From positions 1,736,001-1,800,000 of the forward strand of contig NC_088777.1 in the NCBI RefSeq assembly GCF_954871325.1: a stretch of 64,000 bases of DNA, given 5' to 3'. Positions 1 to 12,070 of the stretch are shown here, piece after piece. A program made the position numbers and the translations under genes. Source of the DNA: Gordionus sp. m RMFG-2023. Taxonomy: Eukaryota; Nematomorpha; Gordioida; Chordodea; Parachordodidae. Numbering within the stretch: the stretch's first letter is position 1; each line of letters opens with the position of its first letter. The notes beneath the pieces were generated by a model that was not told the origin of the DNA, searched no databases, and saw nothing but the letters and a program-made list of their open reading frames with translations.

Positions 1-1718
1 AAGATTGATATAAATTTAATATAAGGGAAAATAATTTTATGTCTTTAAGAAAGCTCCTGCATGAGCATCCAACTTTTATAAAACCGATACTGATATCACA
101 TTACAGAAAAGTTAGTATTTGCACTTAAGAAATATCGGGTGTAATAAATTTAGGCAATTTAAAGAACGTAAAAAATATATATATGCCACTATATATTCAT
201 CCAAGATAAAACCAAATAATTATATGTAATTTATCTATTTTTAATATTGTTATTGGGATTGGTATTGATTAATATTGTATTTAAACATTATGTCAAACCT
301 ATATGTAAGTAATTGGTATAGGTTGTAAAACCAATACCAATATTTAAATATATATTGGTGGTATTGTAAACCAATAATATATTGTTATTGGTCCAACCCC
401 TAGGTATAGATTATGCCTTCGGGAAGGACTCTCTTAGTTTTTTTTTAAGATTTCACATTTTTAATTTTGTAAGTTATAAGTAAATGCTTAATTTTGGGCT
501 GGGTTTGATGGTTAAGCTTAACAGATCTTTAGTCCAAATATGGATAAATTAAAAAAATAACGTTATTATTTACTTGGATTTCCCTCCGCAACTAATAAAA
601 TGAAGGGAAAAAAATGTATTTATTATGATAAAATATTGTAATATAAAGATCCTTACTTTTTCTAAATCCTAAGATCAAAACGAGAACTGATAGTAAATGG
701 AATATTTTATTCATTTTTTCGTTGTAATTTTTAGAAAATTATAAAAGATAATTTTTTTTTTTTTAAATTGATATTTTATAAAATAATTTTAAAGAAATAT
801 ATTTTCTATTAGTTAAAAATTATTTTATAGGTATTTAAATATATGAAAAGCGATAAATATAATTTTACCCCCCACATAGTTCATTTAATAAATAAATTTG
901 CGAAAGGTCAAAGTTAAAGTTGTTTAATTTTATCATAATATTTACACAAATATATCTTTTAAACATATTATTATGATATTTTGAAAAACAATGTAATAAT
1001 TAAATTATATTAATGGTTGCAAATTAAGCATTATATCATTTAGATTTTATAAACAATAATTTGATAAGCTAGGTCAAAGTTCTTTCATATTATTATTAAA
1101 ATATATTTTCTGGGACATGCTTATTTGTACCAATTAGAACAATTTACTATCCATATAGTTCATTTCGAAATAATAAATTTAGGTATGTCAAAGTTGAGAG
1201 TTCTTTAATTTTTATCTCAATATTTGCACATATAAAACTCATACACAAATAATAATATAATCGTTTTTTTTTACCGAGAAAATATAATGTTTATAATTTA
1301 CAATATAAAGGTCAAAAATTTTATGACGAGTGACCACTATTTTCTAGCAGGGAAGATGAATGTATAATATAATATGTTTTATTTTCATATTTCCGGTTCC
1401 ACTCAGGGTTTAATAGAAGAATTTGAGCCTAGAAGATAAGCTTTATCTCCCAACCCTATCCCATGTAATTTTAGCAAATTTTTAAAGTATACCCTTTTTG
1501 AAATATTATATCAGGGAAAATGAGGATAAGTTTTCCTTCCTTTCACATCTGACTTTCTCAAAATAGGTAAAATTAGTATCAAGTCCCTTGCCTGTGTTTT
1601 TTCTTTATTCGATTAATTAATCTAATTTAAAAAAAATATATATTTTATAAAATGAAACAAAATTCGAATTCTGTAACTTTTGTTTATGGAGGAATTTAGG
1701 CATTCAAAGACTCATAAC
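1..1718. other. AT-rich non-coding stretch with a diverged direct repeat
   Basis: No credible reading frame. Two blocks, about 876-960 and 1151-1240, share the order 'atagttcattt', 'aaataaattt', 'gtcaaagtt', 'tttaattttat', 'aatatttacaca', so they look like two copies of a diverged unit about 275 bases apart. A small inverted motif (GGTATTG near 260 and CAATACC near 331, repeated to about 395) could form a weak hairpin. Neither has a function I can name. Confidence 0.4.
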
Positions 1719-1942
1719 TAGTGTTGCCAAACGGTTCTTGAGCCGATTTTTTAAAAACAGCTGACTCAATATTTCATCTAGAATAATATTACGAAAGCCT
1801 GAGAATTTTGTTTTGTAGAAGAAACAAAGGTTTGGTCATCTATTAGCGAAATCCATAGGCTTGGGAAATATTTTTTCTGGCTAAAATATTAAGTTAGCCG
1901 TTTTTAATAATAGGCTTAAAACGAACCATTTAACAACAACTA
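1719..1942. mobile_element. Short non-autonomous TIR element, family 1 (about 220 bp)
   Basis: It starts with TAGTGTTGCCAAACGG and ends with CCATTTAACAACAACTA, the imperfect inverted ends of a family that recurs through the window (consensus TAGTGTTGTTAAACGGC). The inside carries the family's shared blocks: 'aacggctaactcaatattt', 'tctggctaaaatatt' and 'gcttgggaaatattttt'. There is no coding capacity. The TA at both ends would fit a TA target duplication as used by Tc1/mariner-type elements, but the source transposase is unknown. Confidence 0.75.
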
Positions 1943-2085
1943 CTCATATCATTTAAGATATATACGTTCCTTAAAGTTAGAATAAATCTTCCTTTAGCAA
2001 ATAATGCTTAGAAAAGCAAAGAAATATCATATATTGAAGATTATCAATTATTTTTTATTCTCTTTATATCAGAGACCTGCAGAGG

Positions 2086-3666
2086 TAGGGGAGACTAGGG
2101 CTAGTCGGCGCAATTTTTGTCAAAATCATCATAGCTCCGAAAATAATAATCATATAAGATCTTACAAAATACCAATAGATACCTTAAACATCTACCTATA
2201 AATATATACTGTTATATTTTTTAAATATTTAATAATTTTTATAGAAAGGTTTTAGTAAAAGTCATTTTTTGAACCTAGTAGCCCCGAACCCGTGGTTAGT
2301 CGGATCATCGATGGGGCTAGTCGAATCAAGTGGTTTAGTAGGCTTCTTATGGGACAAAAAATTTTTTTCGCAGATTTTAATATATAACTATGATACTTTA
2401 TTTATATAATATTCTATTTATTATAATAACAAATAAAATAACAATCTTTTTTGACAGAGAACTACTCTACATTGAAACCAATCTTCAAAATTATGAAAAC
2501 TTTTATAATCCTGTTTACATATAATAAACACATCTTTTATTAATGTTTATATTTATTAATAATAAATTTACTCAAAATTTATCTAATTCTATATTTAAAT
2601 ATATAACATCATTTGATTTTATTATCAGACTAAATATAATCTGATAACTAAAATGTTCATGTCCAATAAAATAAATTAATTTGAATCATGTTATATTGTC
2701 AATTAAAATGGATATATATATAAATATTTTTTTGTTAGATATAATTCATTTTAAATATATTGATATTATTATCAGGCTAAAATTTATATGCTAAAATGTT
2801 CATATCTAATAAAATGTATTAATTTGAATCATATTATATTGTCAATTAAAAAAAATATATATATATTATATTTATTTGCCAGATATAATTAATTTAAATA
2901 ATTGATCTCATTATCAGGCTAAAAGTTATATATGCAATATATATAATATCTGTGACAATATATAATATATTATCACAATATGTATATGAAGATTTTAGTT
3001 TGCAAGATATTTATTTAGGTCTGATATTATATTAAAATTGAAATGTATTATGAAAAATCAATCACATTAATAAATTTATATAATAATTATTATTTAATAT
3101 ATTACATTTATAAAATTTTATATTTTAACCTGTAATAAATGGTATTTTTCTTAATGAGATATCATTTTCATACAGTTTTATAGTTTCTTCATAATTTTTT
3201 TAAATAAAAATTTTACTATTTTGAATTTTGCATATATATTTGGGTACCATAATAATATAATAAAAATTGACTGATTGCGCCGACTAGCCACGATTCAACT
3301 AACCTCAATGGTGGTAATATTACTAATATGATCTTAACATATATTTAAGCATTATATATCAATCTAAAACTTTCCCAAATACTAAAATAGATATTTAACT
3401 TTCATATAATGTTCATTTTGTCATGTTTAAACTTTTAATTTAATACAACCTAATAATATAAAGTGAAAATATTGTAATTTTTACGTCAAAAACATGTCAT
3501 AACGGATAAAAATCTAAATAGTATTATAAATTATTTTTATCCCCAATTATGGATATTATAGAATTCTATTTTAGAACTAAATTTCAATTTTTAATCTTTA
3601 CTGGTTTTAAAATAAAATCCTTTGAACCGACAAGCCCCTTGCGCCGACTAGCCCTGGTCTCCCCTA
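2086..3666. mobile_element. TIR element A, 1.58 kb, TA target duplication
   Basis: The body runs from 2088 to 3664 between TA dinucleotides. The left end GGGGAGACTAGGGCTAGTCG and the reverse complement of the right end match over about 26 bases with one difference, both continuing into GCGCAA. Inside are subterminal copies of the same words ('gtggttagtcggatc' near 2297, 'gcgccgactagcc' near 3277). No transposase frame is visible, so it looks non-autonomous. The same ends recur in elements B and C. TA duplication plus GGGGAGAC ends is compatible with the Tc1/mariner/pogo world, which is an inference. Confidence 0.85.
2610..2960. repeat. Tandem repeat of about 150 bp inside element A
   Basis: Two full copies and a partial third carry the same series: 'attatcaggctaaa', 'aaaatgttcatatctaataaaat', 'ttaatttgaatcatattatattgtcaattaaaa' and 'agatataattcatttaaat' (quoted approximately because the copies differ). 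The copies begin near 2622, 2768 and 2912. The repeat is confined to the interior of element A. Confidence 0.7.
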
Positions 3667-3675
3667 CAATTTGCA

Positions 3676-3782
3676 CGACCCAATCGAGCCAGGATTTTTT
3701 TTAAAAAAAATATTTCGGCCCGGTTCGGCCCGTGTATATTAAAAAAAAAAAATACGGTCCGGCCCGTGAACTCGGGACGGAT
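3676..3782. repeat. GC-rich GGCCCGG dispersed block
   Basis: A block of CGGCCCGG, GGCCCGTG and CCGGCCCGTG words separated by A/T runs, standing out sharply from the AT-rich background. Similar blocks occur near 9185, 37675, 59455 and 61600. They look like short palindromic dispersed repeats without code. It lies between element A and the hAT copy, so its right edge is uncertain. Confidence 0.5.
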
Positions 3783-5449
3783 CAGGCCGGACCTGAGAAG
3801 AGCTTTGGCGACCCAAGGCAAAGAATAATTTGGCGGCGCCTTAAAAAACACCATATACCCAAAGCTTATTGATAACTTTACGCGATGAGAACTTAAAACA
3901 TTTATACTCTTTTAAAATTTAAATCATAAATGAGTACCGCACATTTCTAAAAATGATTATAATAATCATAGACTAAAATCTTGCGTTTATTTATCTACCT
4001 CGCTTTTTTATTTGCAAATGAGTTTATTGCGTCGGTATAATCTTAATGATGAGACGATATTATTTTCTATTGTGATTAAAGGAAAGATTAACAAGTCGGT
4101 CCTGTGCCATACAGAATGGTAGACATGTTTTAATTAATTTGAGATTCGAGAAGCTGCCTTCTGCGGATGCCACGGTAATTGGAATGTTTAAAATAATTTT
4201 AATGCAAATGAATGTATTTAGTAAAACCTCATTTAACTAATTAGTTTTAATATAGTTTAAAAATTTCCATGAAGCTTTTAATTCAATTCTTAGATCTTGC
4301 TGTTTAGAATTGTATTCTAATGTAATCTGGATTTGTTAAATATTTAATTGACAAGATCTTTTTAGCCCGCTTCAAGCTCATTTATCCATTCTGGTATATT
4401 GAATATCGATCCAAAATAATCATTAAAGAGGTTTAACTGCTAGAATCGTTCCTCCAACGAATTGGACCTCGTTTGATCTAGCAATATATTGAAAAATTTA
4501 ATATACGAATTAATGTTATCGAAGAAAAGCACAGCTCTTCTTAATTCATTTCTTATTCCTGTGCAAGCTCTTTCGCTTAATCAAGAGGAATTCTGAAAGT
4601 GGTTTTCCTTAAAGCACTCTAGGAAATCTTGCGCAATTTCTCTAAGTGTAATGATTCTTTCTAATTCAATATTGTCACTTTGCATGACCTCACTAAATTC
4701 ACCTGGGCTAATATATTAAACCAGATGACAGGAGTTATCAATGGAAATGGTTTTAATTTTTTTTGGCCAATGAAATGGCTTCTGAGCAGTATTTAGGATC
4801 AAAGGGTCTGAAACTAAGCACATTATATAATATATATCAAATTAAACACTTAATCTAAATCTTAATCATCAAAGTAAATAACTCAATCAAGATTAAATTA
4901 ATTTAAAGTCTATAACCCATCTGAAAGTAGTATATTAAACGAAATCCATAGTGCAAACTTTTTTTTATTTTAAAATAGACTAATCAGAATATCCAAAAAA
5001 GTGCCTCATCAACACCTTTACTAGTATGTAAACCAAATATTTAACAAAATAGTCAGCCAGTAGAAATCGTTTTTTTTAAAAATAAATTTGTATTAGTTTC
5101 TATGTTTCCATAGAAAATTTAATTGAATTGTTCTTAAAGACTATTAATAAATAGTAGATAAGAAATTTTCTATTAAAAAAATCAAATTGCTCAACTTAAA
5201 TATAGAATACATGAAGTTGTTTAATTAAAACTAAACTATAAATCAAAATTTTAGTTATATAATAAGTAAGGCTAGACATAGATTTTTTTACAAAAAAGGA
5301 ATAATGTATAGTATTTTTAATACATATTAAAAAATTTATTTTTTAAGTGGCTAAGAAATAAATGGGCAAAATTATAAAATTGCGGCCCCTATAATGTTTT
5401 AGTTTTGCGGCTCGGTGCGGCTACTTTCTCGCCTCCCCACGACCCAGTG
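3783..5449 (-). mobile_element. hAT DNA transposon, degenerate copy, transposase on - strand
   Basis: On the - strand, 4175 to about 4070 reads TVASAEGSFSNLKLIKT then CLPFCMAQDRLVNLS, which is the hAT C-terminal dimerisation domain (family pattern TVASAERSFSKLKLIK..L...M.QERL..L). Upstream code at 4350-4800 is full of stops and frameshifts but aligns at DNA level with the nested copy at 33.2-33.8 kb. The end near 3783-3840 has the GGCGCC...TTTGCCT...GGTCGCC arrangement common at hAT ends in animals, and the other end near 5449 is CACTGGG on the opposite strand. No intact 8-bp target duplication was found, so the ends are approximate. It cannot make an active transposase. Confidence 0.75.
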
Positions 5450-7620
5450 CACAAGCATCTCAACAGTGAAAAATGTCGGTTCGGGTTTAGTTATACAAAC
5501 AACATATTCGCATAGTTCCATTTATCTTTTATGTTTAGTCAATAATATTTTTACAAAAAATGACATATTATTTAAACTAGCCATTTACAACAATTGATCT
5601 TATATTCACTGAGATGTAAAATATATTGGGCCAATTTTTGTTTATATATATTTTAACAATTATATGACATATATTGACCTCAGATCAAAAAGCTCATCAT
5701 TTGATTCATATGAATATTGGGGAAATAATTTTTGCGAATATTTTCCCATTTCGTTTTTAGCTAGAAAACTAATCTGGAGATGGGAACATCTTTCTAGGCT
5801 AAATGATTAACTCTCCTTACTTCTGGCTACCGTCCCGCTCTCAATATCTTATTTAAATCATTTTTTTACATTGCGATATCAAACGTTTCTATGTGGAAGC
5901 GGAAGACATAATATTTAAATAAATAATGACTCCAAATTACAGATAATGATGGTGCAATTACAAAATTTTATTATTTCAAATGTATATATTAATCTTGCAT
6001 TAGGTCTTTTCATACAAATTTATTAGTGCATTATTCATATTATATTTCTAAAATAATCAGTTAATATAATCAACCTAGTAAGAATAATAAAATTTATCCT
6101 ATGTATTCGATTTGCCAATAATCCAAAATAATTAGTATAATTAGATATTATGAAAAAAATTATATAAAGGTGAAAAATAATAAATATATAATTTACGAAA
6201 AGGGAAAAGGGATAAAAAAAATGAAAAACTAGGAAAGAGAATGGGGAGAAGGAAAGCACAGACATGGAAGATTATTCAATGGAAGAGATAAAACTTAGAT
6301 AGTTAGAGCGAATAATGGCGGTAACAAGTCTTTGTCGTAGGAAAAGGGGTTTCTTAGGCTGATAGGTTTCTTCACTTAATCCGTTTGCCTTATTCTTATA
6401 AAAAAAAAATTTGAGCTTTGCTTCCTATATTTTTCACCTTTATTAATTTTATATTAGAAAAAAAAATAATTATATGCTATTACCCTTTTGATAACATATT
6501 ATATTAGCTACTAATCAAATAAAGCAACCAATAACCGGAAAAAAATAATTAAGATATTATAAAATAATTTATGCGAAATTATATTCTACAGAAATATTTG
6601 CAACATCTATACTCATAATCATATGAACAAGTTATTAACTAAAATTAAAAATTTATATTAATTTAATCTACAAATGCTAAAGCAATTCTTAAACCTTTCT
6701 TCTCGTCTTTTTATTATTTATAAGACAAGATGATTTCTTGAGAGCAAATTATTTTTAATCAAGAAAAACTTTTCACAAGCAGTTTGTGTCTGTATATACC
6801 TTTAATCACAATAACCTGTCAGATTTAAAATTTATCAATAGCTAATGACATTTGATAAAATATCTAAAATTATTCAAATAATTTGATTCAAAATAAAACA
6901 AATTCAAAAAAACTTTGTGGAAAAACAAGGTTAATTTTCGCCTTTAACCTCCTGACCATAGCCTCTTGCATAGAATTATAATTTCTCGCAAAATGAACAT
7001 AAGAAGTAATTGTTATACAATCATATAAAAATATGATATTCTAATAAAACTTTAAATGAACATTTTTACTTATTTATTATCATCATTCCTTCTATATATT
7101 TTTTAAAAATGTTTTAGTGGCTTTTGTTTTGAATCAATTTTAATTTAATCGAAAAGAAACATATAATTAAATTAGTTTTAAAATAATAGGAAATTCGGAG
7201 ATTTCTTATAGAGTTTCCCCAGAGATCATTCAAACAAATAAATAACACGATTGGTTGACTTTGATTATTTTACATCTATTACATGATAAGAAAAGTGTAC
7301 TTTCCTTATTAGATATTTGATTACCATAGATTGGTTAGTGAAGGAACCTAGGCAATTATACTGCCCAGATATATATTTAGCCCACTTTTAATCAGATAGG
7401 TTATATATACAAGTATTTTATTTGGGATTATTTTAATTTTGTGAACTTTTTATTGATTGTAAAGACTTATAAATAGTATGGGGATGGCTTCATTACTTCT
7501 TCGGAATCTTTAAGTCATTTTAGAACTTTATTTTTTTTAATGGTAGTCTATCGGAAAATTTCCACAGCTTATTAAAGCTACTTTTTAAAAGTAACGTACT
7601 AAATTACAATCGGTATCCGA
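5450..7620. other. AT-rich stretch, no gene seen
   Basis: Short open frames here (for example at 5415-5597 and 6035-6265) are low-complexity and have no family resemblance. I see no repeat ends or RNA gene. Confidence 0.5.
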
Positions 7621-7639
7621 TTAAATTGCCTTATTATAC

Positions 7640-8235
7640 AACCCCACATATGTTCAGGTTGCGGCTCCGCAGTTTTGGGCAATGGAAGACATAGTCGTCA
7701 TTGTCGCTCATGTAAAGGTCGAATTGTAAAACATAATCTATTCAATTCGATCATTCTTAGAGCTCTTAGATCTGCTCATATCCTTTCCACTCTTGAACCA
7801 TCCGGTCTTTTCAGATCTGATGGGCCTGACGGTATTTCGCAAATTCCTTAGCGCGGTCAATTCCTGGTCTGGGACTACTCTTGCATTGATCCACTCGCTC
7901 CATCAAATCAAACAGTCAATATACTCGAAAAAAAGAAGACACTCAAAATAGCGAAATATTCCGAAATCTCTCAAGAATATATTTTCATCCCCATTATTTC
8001 CACTACCCTTACTACTTTTGGGAAATATGCCTTATCCATTTTCAAGGAACTCGGCTCCCACATTCGTCAACTAACCGGTGAACCCCGCGAGGGCTTCTTC
8101 TTAAGGCAAAGGCTCGCCATCGCAATACACAAGGCTAATTATATTAGCTTCATAGGCAGTCTCTTCCCAAGATTATCCTTCCTAACCTCAATATATTTAT
8201 TTTTTTTTTTAACATCACAAACATATCCTCCAATA
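7640..8235 (+). mobile_element. LINE fragment, 3' end with restriction-like endonuclease
   Basis: Reading the + strand, about 7655-7850 encodes a zinc-binding cluster (CSGCGS, then CRSCKGR), a KHN motif replacing the usual RHN, LEPSGLFRSDG and then PDGI. This is the C-terminal restriction-like endonuclease of R2-type LINEs, with order C-C-x-C, R/K-H, EP, R-PD, D. Further on, about 8000-8170 encodes FKELGSHIRQLTGEPREGFF and LRQRLAIAIHKAN, the typical C-terminal tail of this LINE type in invertebrates. The frame shifts and stops between blocks show it is dead. The reverse transcriptase is missing: a 5'-truncated copy. Its end passes into T-rich DNA near 8235. Confidence 0.8.
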
Positions 8236-8480
8236 CTATATATTTTTTTTTAAATGTTTTTTTTTATATGTATATAAATATATATACAAATATTAATTAT
8301 TATATATTTTTTAAAATTAATACATTCTTTATATTTTTATATTACCTTAATTCTACGATATATATAATATAGTATATTCTCAAAATATTATTTTCACAAA
8401 TTTTTTCTAGTATCTATTTGTAATTGCTAAATGTAAGCATTAAATGTATTTTTTAAAAATTTTTTTTTTTTATTAATTAG

Positions 8481-8706
8481 TTTTATATATACCGATAATG
8501 TAACGCTTGATAATGTCGAAGCCAATATATTGGTGGAACTTTTGTATGGTGCTAAAAAGTATATGATGAAAGATTTAATTACCATATGCGTCAAAAATAT
8601 TCTATCCAGCCAGGAAGCTAAGATTAATATCGAGCCTAATTTTCCGCTGATAATATATTTGTCGAGTGCCTTGCATCCGGAGCTTGTCAGAAGTACTTGT
8701 CACGAG
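8481..8706 (+). CDS. BTB-BACK gene, internal exon (end of BTB domain, start of BACK)
   Basis: The exon starts after a T-rich tract and TTAATTAG (acceptor AG at 8479-8480) and ends at GAG before GTTTGA. The reading begins FIYTDNVTLDNVEAN, then LVELLYGAKKYMMKDLITIC. This matches the last BTB helices of BTBD1/2/3/6-type proteins (pattern LRYIYTD.V.L...N....LYAAKKY....L...C). The remaining part, from VKNILSS to LSSALHPELVRSTCHE, fits the start of the BACK domain. These proteins are substrate adaptors for cullin-3 ubiquitin ligases. The exon is 226 nt: one base completes a codon and the end is in phase 0. The first BTB half (DVKF...AHK) was not found upstream, so the exon carrying it is distant, outside, or lost. 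Confidence 0.82.
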
Positions 8707-9184
8707 GTTTGAAAACACAATTGCTTACATTTTAAAACATAATTGACCATAATTTTTAAAATTTATCGAATTTGACATACCAATGCAAATTGGGGATATC
8801 TATAGAAATGCAAGGTTATTAAATACCGATACACAACCGATACAATTTTTTTTTTTTACTAATTGAGAATTATTTCTATTCATCATTAATAACATGTATC
8901 TTTTTTTTTAAAACAAAAAAAAACATATTATTTAATAATTGTATGTATAAAATAAATATTTTTATTTGATTTTTAGCGATAATAAAATCTTCAAAATATT
9001 TATTGAGGATAATATTTCCTTCTTTAAGTATAGAAATATTTTTAGCGACATTGAATGTGGGTTGAACTGGAACGTGAGATAGAATAAATTTTCCGATTCT
9101 ATTTATAAATTTTACGCGTAACAATTGAAATAGAGAAACAAAATAAATATTTTGAGGTTTATTTCCTGTACGCATTTTATAAAA

Positions 9185-9285
9185 TTCTGACCATGGGCCG
9201 GCCCGGTTTTTACCTGGCCGTGGGCGGATTCTATCGAATATCTAAAATATTTTCTTTCTCTTCTCTTCTCTTCTCTTCTCTTCTC
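9185..9285. repeat. GC-rich block followed by (TCTTC)n array, in the BTB-BACK intron
   Basis: GGGCCGGCCCGG and GGCCGTGGGCGG (about 9194-9230) form a GGCC-rich dispersed block. A TCTTC array of about six units follows at 9255-9285. Both sit in the intron between the two BTB-BACK exons. Confidence 0.65.
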
Positions 9286-9598
9286 ATAGTGATTTGGGTT
9301 TTTTATGTACATCCTTGTTATAAATTATTAAAAAAATAATTTTAAATTAGAAAATTTGTTTTATCAATATTTTTTAAAATTTATAAAATGAGGCTTGTAA
9401 TTTTGACTAAATTTTTAAGGAAAAAAAGTATCGGAAATATATTGGGATATTATAGATGCCCAAAATGTATCGCGATACGACTTACGGAACATATTTTAAC
9501 TGATATCGTTAATTACAAAAAAAAATACGTGTTGGACCATACTTAAACAACTCCACCCATTTTAAATTATGACATTTATTTTTTTAAATAATAATTAG

Positions 9599-9835
9599 GG
9601 GATGCAATTTAATACCAGGCATGTGTTCGCATCGGAAATGTTCATGAATACTGACTTGCGATTAATTTACGATTTTATATTTTACATCAACACCCAAAAT
9701 TTGGAACCTAAAGCGTTGATCTTTGAGTTTCTTTTACAATGGGGAAACAAAGAGTGCAAGAAAAGACCAATTGCAATCAGTTACGAAAATGTGATCAAAA
9801 TTTTGAAGGACAATAAATTCTATAGAATAATTGTT
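9599..9835 (+). CDS. BTB-BACK gene, next exon (BACK domain)
   Basis: The acceptor is TAATTAG ending at 9598. Splicing from 8706 is in phase and gives CHE-GMQFNTRHVFASEMF, matching the family's C.E.I..NT..V..SE.F. Next come FIFYINTQNLEPKALIFEF, LLQWGNKECKKR and SYENVIKIL, the BACK helices (family L...EA.LFEA.L.WA..EC.R). The reading keeps family character up to about NKFYRI near 9825. The donor is unclear: the best GT is a weak one near 9835, and a truncated TIR element begins at 9862. The PHR domain usual after BACK in BTBD1/2/3/6 proteins was not seen, so either its exons lie further away or the gene is damaged. Confidence 0.78.
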
Positions 9836-9861
9836 TTTTTTATTTTTAAATTGATACTGGT

Positions 9862-9965
9862 TAGCGTTGTTAAACGGCTTGTTTTGAGTCGAAAAATATT
9901 TGCCTAAACCTCGAGATTTAGATATTATATATCTAGACCTTTGTTTCCTCTATGGACAAAATAAT
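9862..9965. mobile_element. Family 1 TIR element, truncated copy
   Basis: It starts AGCGTTGTTAAACGGCTTG and contains 'aaatatttgcctaaacctcgagattt' and 'tctagacctttgtttcctct', blocks seen in inverse orientation in the complete copy at 47953-48165. The second terminal repeat is missing. It lies about 25 bases after the recognisable end of the BACK exon. Confidence 0.6.
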
Positions 9966-10499
9966 AATAATAAAATTTTTGTATATAATTATTCAAGATT
10001 TTGTTTTTTTTAGAGAAAAAAATTATTTTATTTTAATTTTAAGTTGAATATTTTAAGGAAGTATTCATTTTTCGTACGAATTACAAATTCAAATAATTTT
10101 TCTATTTTCTATTGCATATTTTTTTTTATATTACATCAGTTTTTTATTTAAATTCTAATTGTATTATAATAAAATTTGTAATATGTTTCGCGAGAAAAAA
10201 TTTACAATATATTATTTTTATTGTACAAATATATGTTGATTTGCAAAATAATATCAATTTTTTAAACAGCAAAAAAATTATTTTTGCAAAGGTGCTAAAC
10301 TAGGAGGGATTTGTAAAAAAAAATATTGTTTCGAAAAATAAAGAAGAATTTTAGTTAATGTTAAATTAAATATTTTTTGTGTAATATTTTTGTATAAGAT
10401 AAAAAAATTAAAAAGGGTTTGTTAAAGGATAAATACAAAACAAAACAAAAAACCCTGAACAAACTATCGATCTTACACCTTTTGTGTAGCGTCAAATTT

Positions 10500-10600
10500 G
10501 TCATAATTAATATTAAAAAATAAATTAAAATTACATTTCGAAATTTCAATAATATTAACTCCGAAAGTTGGCGTTTATTATTTTAAAAATATTATAATAA
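10500..10600. repeat. Dispersed repeat, copy 1 of 3 ('attaaaattacattt...gttggcgt')
   Basis: 'aaattaaaattacatttcgaaatttc' followed by 'aatattaactccgaaagttggcgtttatta' is matched at 11190-11280 (same orientation) and at about 15866-15945 (inverted). The three copies surround the LINE at 12-15 kb. Confidence 0.6.
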
Positions 10601-10754
10601 TTATTATAAAATATAATAATTTAGAAAAATTATTATATCAGGAATTTACTCACTTAAAACATTAAAGGTTTCATTTTAATAAACTGAATTACCATAATAC
10701 TCATGGTTGGTGAGCTATGTAAAATATTTAAAACAAAGTCATACGTCTATAAAG

Positions 10755-10954
10755 TAGTGTTGTTAAACGGCCGGCTAACTCAATATTTTATTAGGAAGAA
10801 TATTATGCAAACCTTAGGATTTTGTTCATAAATAGCACAAAGAGTTGAACATCTATTAACTAATTCTCGAGGCTTAAACGATATTTTTCTGGCTAAAATA
10901 TAGAGTTAGCCCTTTTATGAAAATCGGATCAAATCGAGCAGTTTAACAACACTA
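10755..10954. mobile_element. Short non-autonomous TIR element, family 1 (200 bp)
   Basis: The ends are TAGTGTTGTTAAACGGC and GCAGTTTAACAACACTA, near-perfect inverted repeats inside an AGTAGTG/CACTACT context. The interior has the family blocks 'ggctaactcaatattt', 'gaggcttaaacgatatttttctggctaaaata'. No code. Confidence 0.8.
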
Positions 10955-11189
10955 CTGTTTCATAAATAAATATAATGGTATTCATTCATTTACCTATTTT
11001 TTTTATCATTTTATCGGATTATTACAAAGTAGTTATATTCTCTATTAATTGAAGTTAGATTCAGCTTTTTATGATATAAATAATTTATAACAATTAAATT
11101 TATTAAATATATTTAATAATTAATAGTAAAAGAATATACATTAATTAGTTGTATTTCCTTTTTATCTCGTAAGTTTAAAATCCTTTAAA

Positions 11190-11280
11190 ATATAAATTAT
11201 ATTAAAAATAATTAAAATTACATTTTTAAATTTAGCTAATATTGAACCCGCAAGATGGCGTGTATTACTATTTTTATAGA
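11190..11280. repeat. Dispersed repeat, copy 2 of 3
   Basis: 'aataattaaaattacatttttaaattt' then 'aatattgaacccgcaagatggcgtgta', matching the copies at 10500-10600 and, inverted, at 15866-15945. Confidence 0.6.
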
Positions 11281-11857
11281 AATAATTTTAAAATTTATTT
11301 CAATATCATCGATCAATATGGATGGATGTCTATACCTCAAATCAACCCCTAATTATAATCCCTTACCTTGTCTTTATATCTTTTCGTATCTTTAAAAAAT
11401 ATATTTCATTAATTTTGTAGAAAATGCATGAATGCTAAACCCGTCAAATATTCTTAATCCATGTTGGTTATTATAAGCTCAGCATAGCTAATAAAAGTGT
11501 TTATCCTTTCGAAAATTAAATGAAAATTTGAACAAATACACATAACCCCTCAACCTCCCCCCCCCCCCCATCCTTTCAAATTTAAATCGTCGCAAAACCA
11601 AGATATCATTTTAAAATATAACGCCATTTATAATATTACCGAAATCCCTTACTTTATCTAAAAGAATATTCTTAAAAAAAATATCGAAATATTGGTCACA
11701 AGGGTTGTGTTTTATCCTTTTGTGCTAAACAACTTAAATTGATGCTACTAAATATCCAATATGTCAAAATAAAATAAAATAATTGGCGTTTAAATTATAT
11801 CTAAATTTTGTATTTTATAATATATAATATGTAAAAATTTATTTAAAGTATCGAAGG

Positions 11858-11962
11858 CTCTAAAAAAGAGGTTAATTTTATAATGAAAATGTACCTAAAA
11901 AGCAAGTATAATTGTGTTTAAAAATTTCCAATTGAAGTTTTTGTTTAAGAAATAAAGATTCC
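11858..11962. repeat. Left arm of an inverted repeat around LINE copy 1
   Basis: About 105 bases including 'gaggttaattttataatgaaaatgtacct' and 'agtataattgtgtttaaaaattt' and ending 'tttaagaaataaagatt' recur inverted at 15310-15412 with few differences. The outer copy (11190-11280 against 15866-15945) continues the same symmetry, so the arms may extend over about 700 bases with poor conservation in between. Confidence 0.7.
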
Positions 11963-12070
11963 CGATTTTCGTTTGTTATGCTAAAAAAATTTTCAAGATT
12001 AAGTTTTTAAAAATGATATTGTAGACCGTGAAAAATTGCTGTTAGTTGAAATGACTATTGGCTGAAATAT

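Noticed and set aside
8876-9175. - strand frame of 99 codons in the BTB-BACK intron (VKFINRIGKFILSHVPVQ...)
   Set aside because: Part of it looks protein-like, but it has no recognised family, no clear splice sites, and ends in low-complexity Ile/Phe/Lys. Noted as possible relic only.
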